DNA of 64,000 nucleotides from Eudorina sp. 2006-703-Eu-15 (taxonomy: Eukaryota; Chlorophyta; Chlorophyceae; Chlamydomonadales; Volvocaceae): the NCBI GenBank assembly GCA_003117195.1, contig BDSI01000025.1, forward strand, positions 948,898-1,012,897, read 5' to 3'. Every line of letters begins with the position of its first letter. The stretch's first letter is position 1. Shown here piece after piece: positions 56,806 through 64,000 of this stretch. Made by a program: the position numbers and the translations under genes. The notes beneath the pieces are model-generated. The model did no database searches. It was not told where the DNA came from and worked only from the letters and a program-made list of their open reading frames with translations.

Positions 56806-57168
56806 TGACAAGCTGACAAGGTCAGTACTGCTCTGGTTGGGTTGTTGCCAAAACCATGGGTTGAGTTTCGGGTCACGCGCACTCTCACCACACAGCTTGC
56901 GCATAAGCAATAAGACTAGCTTCCCTAGTATTTGCTGGATGACGCTGAGAACCGGACGGGCAGTGACCTTTCGGCCTGTTGTCAGTTTATCGAGTGTTAT
57001 TCAGCAGAGACTTGGTGAGCCGGTCTTATCGCTGATCTGCAAGCTGCGTGGTAATGTGTTAGGGCCCCCAGGGCCCCACAACTCAACCCTTGGTTTTGCG
57101 CTAAACCCAACCAGAGCAGTACCGACCAGAGCAGTACCGACCAGAGCAGTACCGACCTTGTCATCTTG
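56806..57168. repeat. imperfect inverted repeat of about 75 bp arms with internal triplication
   Basis: CTGACAAG, CTGACAAGGTCAGTACTGCT, CTGGTTGGGTT and AACCATGGGTTGAGTTTCGG on the left (56806-56875) pair with AACTCAACCCTTGGTTTTGC, AAACCCAACCAGAGCAGTAC and GACCTTGTCATCTTGTCAG on the right (57079-57168). The right arm contains three tandem copies of ACCGACCAGAGCAGT where the left has one. The spacer is about 200 bp. It looks like a small foldback element. Confidence 0.75.
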
Positions 57169-57316
57169 TCAGACATGTGCCATTGCCAGTAGTGATTACG
57201 AACCATCAGTAGCATCTCGTAATCAGAATCGTCTGACAGAGAAGTCAGGAAGCCGGGCATCTGCACGGCCCAGAGCCAGGAAGCGCTTCGCCGCTGCTTT
57301 CGTGCATTGGACATCC

Positions 57317-57324
57317 TATATAAA
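57317..57324 (+). promoter_or_regulatory. TATA box candidate
   Basis: TATATAAA followed by CCTGCGGC is the best TATA-type match in the window. It lies about 600 bp upstream of a short frame beginning at 57921 and about 1 kb upstream of the tandem array. Whether it drives a transcript entering the array is unknown. Confidence 0.35.
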
Positions 57325-58029
57325 CCTGCGGCTGGCTTTTTTTCCACCACAAAGCTGCAGGAACAAATAGTGTCTGTAATACCAGCTCACATAGAGCTTC
57401 TTATTGCACTCTCGCTCAAGCTGAGTTTCTGTCCCGAAGCACTGCCTCCCTGCTTATTCTTCCTATACGATCATAATTAAAATCTTTAAAATTAGCTTGC
57501 TATGTGGTTTTCAAACTGGAAGCTTGCTGTGTGGTCTTGCTATGTGGTTTTCAGCTCATCGGAAGTGTTGGGTTGGGCCCAGTCGACGGACTTCACTACT
57601 CTGGCCGCCGCTGAACAGCGCCTTTGAAAGGTGAGCTTCCGGTTTTGAGCCTTCTGCGCATTGCGTTACATTGGTTTCCACAGGCTGCATTTGCAGCTGG
57701 AGCTGCCGCCTTCTTTGACTACTTGATTATATTTCAACTCTATTGATGAATTTCTTTTATGCTAATCTTGTTTCATTAACACGGTGACCAGCAGGCCCAA
57801 CCGGTCGGTTGCTTCTCGCGCGGTCCTACTGCCCTTCCTGCCTGCTTCCGCCTCCTGATAACGCCCCCACGCACATCACGCCTCCCTCCCTCCCTCCCCC
57901 GCCCTCACTGTCACCCTGAGATGCAGACGGTGGACCTGAAAGAGGACGCGCTCAAGTTCACTCAAGGCGGCCGCTTACAGCACAAGCGACACGGGCCGAC
58001 TTAGTGCCTGGTTACTTGCTTGCAGGCAC
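57325..58029. other. AT-richer leader region before the tandem array
   Basis: It contains a partial duplication of TTGCTATGTGGTTTTCA (57499 and 57538) and no supported gene. A 28-codon frame at 57921-58004 (MQTVDLKEDALKFTQGGRLQ plus seven residues) begins after a pyrimidine-rich stretch; it is too short to judge. Confidence 0.4.
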
Positions 58030-61000
58030 GTGAACCGCATTAGAGAATTAGCCAGTGTATGTGGTAGGTAAGTGTCGCCTGGAAGGTACGTCGGTCCGCA
58101 TTAACGTGCAAGTGCTGCTGCCGCTCATTACATCACGAGCTGACTCGGTGCATCCGAACTTGTTTGCAGGACCGCCGCTCATCATCGTCTGCTGTACGAT
58201 AATACGGATTTGCCCGCGCTCTATAGCACGATCTGACTCCCTTGGTCGTAACTTCATATTGCTTGCAGGCGTGGTAGCCAAGGTGTTGGTAAGTTGGTAG
58301 GTAAGTTTTGCTTCGCAAGTACTACGTCAGCTTTCCACACACAATACACGCTGACCCCGCGCTCGCGTCGCTGCTTGCAGAATCGCTCATCGGAAGGAGT
58401 GCTCCGTCGGGTTTGCCAACACGTTCACTCACCGCCTGACGCATCCCCCTGCATCCCCAAGACCAAAGCCCATGCTGTGCACCTTAACGAGATCCCGCAT
58501 CCGGTAGGTGACGATTTGGCTGGGCTCGGGATCATGTGCCGGTCGCTTGTTGGGTCGGGCCCAGGGAGGGATCGGGTAACTGGGTTGGGCCCGGGGAATC
58601 ATCATTCGCACGCTCCTGAACTTGCAGCACAGCCCTTGCTTCAGCTCCGCGCCGCAGCCACCTCAGCCAAGCCGTTCAGCTCCGCGCCGCAGCCACCTCA
58701 GCCACGCCGTTCAGCTCCGCGCCGCAGCCACCTCAGCCATACCGTTCAGCTCCGCTCAGCACAGCGCAGCGCAGCCTTTGCACACGCATTCACGTTGTTA
58801 GCTGTTGATTTCGTACAATGCCGTAGACCCATGAGATTTGATCCCGTCACTCTTCTAACCAACCCCCTCCATTCCTTGTGCGCTGCGATGCCCCTCGCGA
58901 GATGGAGCCTGCTTACGTTAGTTGGTCCAGACGAGCGCCTGCGGACCTCGACGGTACGTCACTAGCAGTGCGCAGCTGCCGTTCCACGATAGGCGCTGAC
59001 CGCCTCACTTGCGTACTTGCGTGCAGGACCTACCGCTCATGGTGATAGGTCATAGGCCAGGTGATGAGGCTGAACGATAATACGGATCTGCCCGCGCATT
59101 ATGGCACGAGCTGACTCCCTTGGTCGTATGTAACTTCTTATTGCTTGCAGGCGCGGTGGCTGCTGGTGTTGCGGATTGATTGGCCAGGTGCGAAGGTAAG
59201 TCCGCGCCTACAAGGTGAGTCAGCCGCTTCGTGATTGCGAATCGGCCCCTTGCTATTGGCACGAGCTGACTCCCTTGGTCGTAACTTCTTATTGCTTGCA
59301 GGCGCGGTGGTAGCCCAGGTGTTGGTAAGTTGGTAGGTAAGTTTTGCTTCGCAAGTACTACGTCAGCTTTCCACACACTGACCCCGCCCTCGCGTCGCTG
59401 CTTGCAGAATCGATCATCGGAAGGAGTGCCCCGTCGGGTTTGCCAACACGTTCACTCACCGCCTGACGCATCCCCCTGCATCCCCAAGACTAAAGCCCAT
59501 GCTGTGCACCTTAACGAGATCCCGCATACGATTTGGCTGGGCTCGGGATCATGTGCCGGTCGCTTGATGGGTCGGGCCCAGGGAGGGATCGGGTAACTGG
59601 GTTGGGCCCGGGGAATCATCATTCGCACGCTCCTGAACTTGCAGCACAGCCCTTGCTTCAGCTCCGCGCCGCAGCCACCTCAGCCAAGCCGTTCAGCTCC
59701 GCGCCGCAGCCACCTCAGCCACGCCGTTCAGCTCCGCGAAGCAGCCACCTCAGCCACGCCGTTCAGCTCCGCGCCGCAGCCACCTCAGCCATACCGTTCA
59801 GCTCCGCTCAGCACAGCGCAGCGCAGCCTTTGCACACGCATTCACGTTGTTAGCTGTTGATTTCGTACAATGCCGTAGACCCATGAGATTTGATCCCGTC
59901 ACTCTTCTAACCAACCCCCTCCATTCCTTGTGCGCTGCGATGCCCCTCGCGAGATGGAGCCTGCTTACGTTAGTTGGTCCAGACGAGCGCCTGCGGACCT
60001 CGACGGTACGTCACTAGCAGTGCGCAGCTGCCGTTCCACGATAGGCGCTGACCGCCTCACTTGCGTACTTGCGTGCAGGACCTACCGCTCATGGTGATAG
60101 GTCATAGGCCAGGTGATGAGGCTGAACGATAATACGGATCTGCCCGCGTGTTATGGCACGAGCTGACTCCCTTGGTCGTATGTAACTTCTTATTGCTTGC
60201 AGGCGCGGTGGCTGCTGGTGTTGCGGATTGATTGGCCAGGTGCGAAGGTAAGTCCGCGCCTACAAGGTGAGTCAGCCGCTTCGTGATTGCGAATCGGCCC
60301 CTTGCTGATGGCACGAGCTGACTCGCTCGGTCGTATGTAACTTCTTATTGCTTGCAGGCGCGGTGGTAGCCCAGGTGTTGGTAAGTTGGTAGGTAAGTTT
60401 TGCTTCGCAAGTACTACGTCAGCTTTCCACACACAATACACGCTGACCCCGCGCTCGCGTCGCTGCTTGCAGAATCACTCATCGGAAGGAGTGCTCCGTC
60501 GGGTTTGCCAACACGTTCACTCACCGCCTGACGCATCCCCCTGCATCCCCAAGACTAAAGCCCATGCTGTGCACCTTAACGAGATCCCGCATCCGGTAGG
60601 TGACGATTTGGCTGGGCTCGGGATCATGTGCCGGTCGCTTGATGGGTCGGGCCCAGGGAGGGATCGGGTAACTGGGTTGGGCCCGGGGAATCATCATTCG
60701 CACGCTCCTGAACTTGCAGCACAGCCCTTGCTTCAGCTCCGCGCCGCAGCCACCTCAGCCAAGCCGTTCAGCTCCGCGCCGCAGCCACCTCAGCCACGCC
60801 GTTCAGCTCCGCGAAGCAGCCACCTCAGCCATACCGTTCAGCTCCGCTCAGCACAGCGCAGCGCAGCCTTTGCACACGCATTCACGTTGTTAGCTGTTGA
60901 TTTCGTACAATGCCGTAGACCCATGAGATTTGATCCCGTCACTCTTCTAACCAACCCCCTCCATTCCTTGTGCGCTGCGATGCCCCTCGCGAGATGGAGC

Positions 61001-64000
61001 CTGCTTACGTTAGTTGGTCCAGACGAGCGCCTGCGGACCTCGACGGTACGTCACTAGCAGTGCGCAGCTGCCGTTCCACGATAGGCGCTGACCGCCTCAC
61101 TTGCGTACTTGCGTGCAGGACCTACCGCTCATGGTGATAGGTCATAGGCCAGGTGATGAGGCTGAACGATAATACGGATCTGCCCGCGCGTTATGGCACG
61201 AGCTGACTCCCTTGGTCGTATGTAACTTCTTATTGCTTGCAGGCGCGGTGGCTGCTGGTGTTGCGGATTGATTGGCCAGGTGCGAAGGTAAGTCCGCGCC
61301 TACAAGGTGAGTCAGCCGCTTCGTGATTGCGAATCGGCCCCTTGCTGATGGCACGAGCTGACTCGCTCGGTCGTATGTAACTTCTTATTGCTTGCAGGCG
61401 CGGTGGTAGCCCAGGTGTTGGTAAGTTGGTAGGTAAGTTTTGCTTCGCAAGTACTACGTCAGCTTTCCACACACAATACACGCTGACCCCGCGCTCGCGT
61501 CGCTGCTTGCAGAATCACTCATCGGAAGGAGTGCTCCGTCGGGTTTGCCAACACGTTCACTCACCGCCTGACGCATCCCCCTGCATCCCCAAGACCAAAG
61601 CCCATGCTGTGCACCTTAACGAGATCCCGCATCCGGTAGGTGACGATTTGGCTGGGCTCGGGATCATGTGCCGGTCGCTTGATGGGTCGGGCCCAGGGAG
61701 GGATCGGGTAACTGGGTTGGGCCCGGGGAATCATCATTCGCACGCTCCTGAACTTGCAGCACAGCCCTTGCTTCAGCTCCGCGCCGCAGCCACCTCAGCC
61801 AAGCCGTTCAGCTCCGCGCCGCAGCCACCTCAGCCACGCCGTTCAGCTCCGCGAAGCAGCCACCTCAGCCACGCCGTTCAGCTCCGCGCCGCAGCCACCT
61901 CAGCCATACCGTTCAGCTCCGCTCAGCACAGCGCAGCGCAGCCTTTGCACACGCATTCACGTTGTTAGCTGTTGATTTCGTACAATGCCGTAGACCCATG
62001 AGATTTGATCCCGTCACTCTTCTAACCAACCCCCTCCATTCCTTGTGCGCTGCGATGCCCCTCGCGAGATGGAGCCTGCTTACGTTAGTTGGTCCAGACG
62101 AGCGCCTGCGGACCTCGACGGTACGTCACTAGCAGTGCGCAGCTGCCGTTCCACGATAGGCGCTGACCGCCTCACTTGCGTACTTGCGTGCAGGACCTAC
62201 CACTCATGGTGATAGGTCATAGGCCAGGTGATGAGGCTGAACGATAATACGGATCTGCCCGCGCGTTATGGCACGAGCTGACTCCCTTGGTCGTATGTAA
62301 CTTCTTATTGCTTGCAGGCGCGGTGGCTGCTGGTGTTGCGGATTGATTGGCCAGGTGCGAAGGTAAGTCCGCGCCTACAAGGTGAGTCAGCCGCTTCGTG
62401 ATTGCGAATCGGCCCCTTGCTATTGGCACGAGCTGACTCGCTCGGTCGTATGTAACTTCTTATTGCTTGCAGGCGCGGTGGTAGCCCAGGTGTTGGTAAG
62501 TTGGTAGGTAAGTTTTGCTTCGCAAGTACTACGTCAGCTTTCCACACACTGACCCCGCCCTCGCGTCGCTGCTTGCAGAATCGATCATCGGAAGGAGTGC
62601 CCCGTCGGGTTTGCCAACACGTTCACTCACCGCCTGACGCATCCCCCTGCATCCCCAAGACTAAAGCCCATGCTGTGCACCTTAACGAGATCCCGCATCC
62701 GATTTGGCTGGGCTCGGGATCATGTGCCGGTCGCTTGATGGGTCGGGCCCAGGGAGGGATCGGGTAACTGGGTTGGGCCCGGGGAATCATCATTCGCACG
62801 CTCCTGAACTTGCAGCACAGCCCTTGCTTCAGCTCCGCGCCGCAGCCACCTCAGCCAAGCCGTTCAGCTCCGCGAAGCAGCCACCTCAGCCAAGCCGTTC
62901 AGCTCCGCGAAGCAGCCACCTCAGCCACACCGTTCAGCTCCGCTCAGCACAGCGCAGCGCAGCCTTTGCACACGCATTCACGTTGTTAGCTGTTGATTTC
63001 GTACAATGCCGTAGACCCATGAGATTTGATCCCGTCACTCTTCTAACCAACCCCCTCCATTCCTTGTGCGCTGCGATGCCCCTCGCGAGATGGAGCCTGC
63101 TTACGTTAGTTGGTCCAGACGAGCGCCTGCGGACCTCGACGGTACGTCACTAGCAGTGCGCAGCTGCCGTTCCACGATAGGCGCTGACCGCCTCACTTGC
63201 GTACTTGCGTGCAGGACCTACCACTCATGGTGATAGGTCATAGGCCAGGTGATGAGGCTGAACGATAATACGGATCTGCCCGCGCGTTATGGCACGAGCT
63301 GACTCCCTTGGTCGTATGTAACTTCTTATTGCTTGCAGGCGCGGTGGCTGCTGGTGTTGCGGATTGATTGGCCAGGTGCGAAGGTAAGTCCGCGCCTACA
63401 AGGTGAGTCAGCCGCTTCGTGATTGCGAATCGGCCCCTTGCTATTGGCACGAGCTGACTCGCTCGGTCGTATGTAACTTCTTATTGCTTGCAGGCGCGGT
63501 GGTAGCCCAGGTGTTGGTAAGTTGGTAGGTAAGTTTTGCTTCGCAAGTACTACGTCAGCTTTCCACACACTGACCCCGCCCTCGCGTCGCTGCTTGCAGA
63601 ATCGATCATCGGAAGGAGTGCCCCGTCGGGTTTGCCAACACGTTCACTCACCGCCTGACGCATCCCCCTGCATCCCCAAGACTAAAGCCCATGCTGTGCA
63701 CCTTAACGAGATCCCGCATCCGATTTGGCTGGGCTCGGGATCATGTGCCGGTCGCTTGATGGGTCGGGCCCAGGGAGGGATCGGGTAACTGGGTTGGGCC
63801 CGGGGAATCATCATTCGCACGCTCCTGAACTTGCAGCACAGCCCTTGCTTCAGCTCCGCGCCGCAGCCACCTCAGCCAAGCCGTTCAGCTCCGCGAAGCA
63901 GCCACCTCAGCCAAGCCGTTCAGCTCCGCGAAGCAGCCACCTCAGCCACACCGTTCAGCTCCGCTCAGCACAGCGCAGCGCAGCCTTTGCACACGCATTC
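58030..64000. repeat. long tandem array, about 1.02-1.08 kb units, running off the window
   Basis: Corresponding points of successive units lie at 58294, 59330, 60386, 61426, 62501 and 63522, giving spacings of 1036, 1056, 1040, 1075 and 1021 bp. Five full units and one cut by the window end are present; 58030-58293 is a diverged partial unit forming the array edge. The units are nearly identical. Length differences are explained by a 35-bp internal repeat (three or four copies, core CAGCTCCGCGCCGCAGCCAC), a 9-bp deletion and a 10-bp deletion that occur together, and a 4-bp difference in the first unit. Each unit also contains two related halves that share GAGCTGACTC, CTTATTGCTTGCAGGCGCGG and GGTAAGT. 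Long arrays of this kind are known at chlamydomonad chromosome ends (Sultan-type repeats) and as satellites; telomere repeats are not in the window. Confidence 0.93.
58640..58757. repeat. 35-bp internal minisatellite of the array unit (first unit)
   Basis: Three copies of a 35-bp unit (core CAGCTCCGCGCCGCAGCCAC, end CCGTT) lie in the first array unit. The later units carry four (near 59660), three (60736), four (61776), three (62830) and three (63850) copies, with a GAAGCAG variant in some. Unequal exchange within the array is the likely cause. Confidence 0.9.

Larger units (their letters stand above)
52686..57316. other. gene-poor region after the receiver-SPA gene
   Basis: After the 3' UTR I find no supported gene in about 4.1 kb. 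A long (CT)n block lies at 54137-54208, and a GGGGTCCGCTGTAACATTC copy with a short (ATTC)n tail lies at 55150-55187. Frames at 53265-54128 (-) and 55267-55980 (+) have no family pattern. GC content drops from about 56050 onward. Confidence 0.5.

Noticed and set aside
57921..58004. 28-codon frame starting MQTVDLKEDALKF
   Set aside because: It looks protein-like but is too short to assign, with no conserved partner exon. It may be a fragment of a gene next to the array.
58030..64000. CRISPR array
   Set aside because: Units of about 1 kb and a 35-bp internal direct repeat without spacers do not fit, and the DNA is eukaryotic nuclear.

Overview
The window looks like nuclear DNA of a chlamydomonadalean (volvocine-type) green alga. 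It is GC-rich, its genes have many short GT-AG introns and Ala/Gly/Gln-rich spacers, and microsatellites and minisatellites are frequent. Proteins are of plant/green-algal type: a CURT1/CAAD thylakoid protein, a chloroplast-type rhodanese, B-type cyclin, SPA/COP1 family, OLA1, and F-box/ankyrin and MYND-finger families that are expanded in these algae. Gene models were assembled by eye from splice sites, reading phase and protein family pattern. Exon edges were checked for phase, but no transcript evidence was available.

Layout. 1-1472: the last two coding exons of an OLA1/YchF GTPase (+). 3734-10831: an 11-exon CURT1/CAAD-domain protein with a long C-terminal extension (+), its introns full of satellites. 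10832-17183: gene-poor, with a long inverted repeat. 17184-18150: a MYND-finger pseudogene fragment (-). 19118-24687: two tandem F-box/ankyrin paralogues (-) inside a segmental duplication of about 3.3 kb. 24688-28580: gene-poor, with a 29-bp minisatellite. 28581-31128: a gamma-glutamylcyclotransferase-like protein with a C-terminal membrane anchor (-), divergent from 31972-33378, a mitochondrial-type GrpE (+). 33704-35697: cyclin B (-). 39640-41354: C-terminal exons of a ZNHIT3-like protein and an unassigned first exon (-). 42136-45000: a chloroplast-type rhodanese-domain protein (+). 45276-52685: an eight-exon gene of 1517 residues that joins an intact response-regulator receiver domain to a complete SPA-type module (kinase-like region, coiled coil, WD40 propeller). 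52686-58030: gene-poor, with an inverted repeat and a TATA box. 58030 to the end: a tandem array of about 1.02-1.08 kb units running off the window.

The most interesting finding is the receiver-SPA fusion: all eight exons join in frame, and the receiver keeps its acidic pocket, phosphoacceptor Asp, Ser/Thr and Lys. This suggests phosphorelay or clock-type input wired directly to a COP1/SPA-type light-signalling scaffold. Second is the terminal tandem array. Its unit-length differences are explained exactly by a few indels plus a 35-bp internal repeat, and each unit carries an ordered series of splice-site-like signals.
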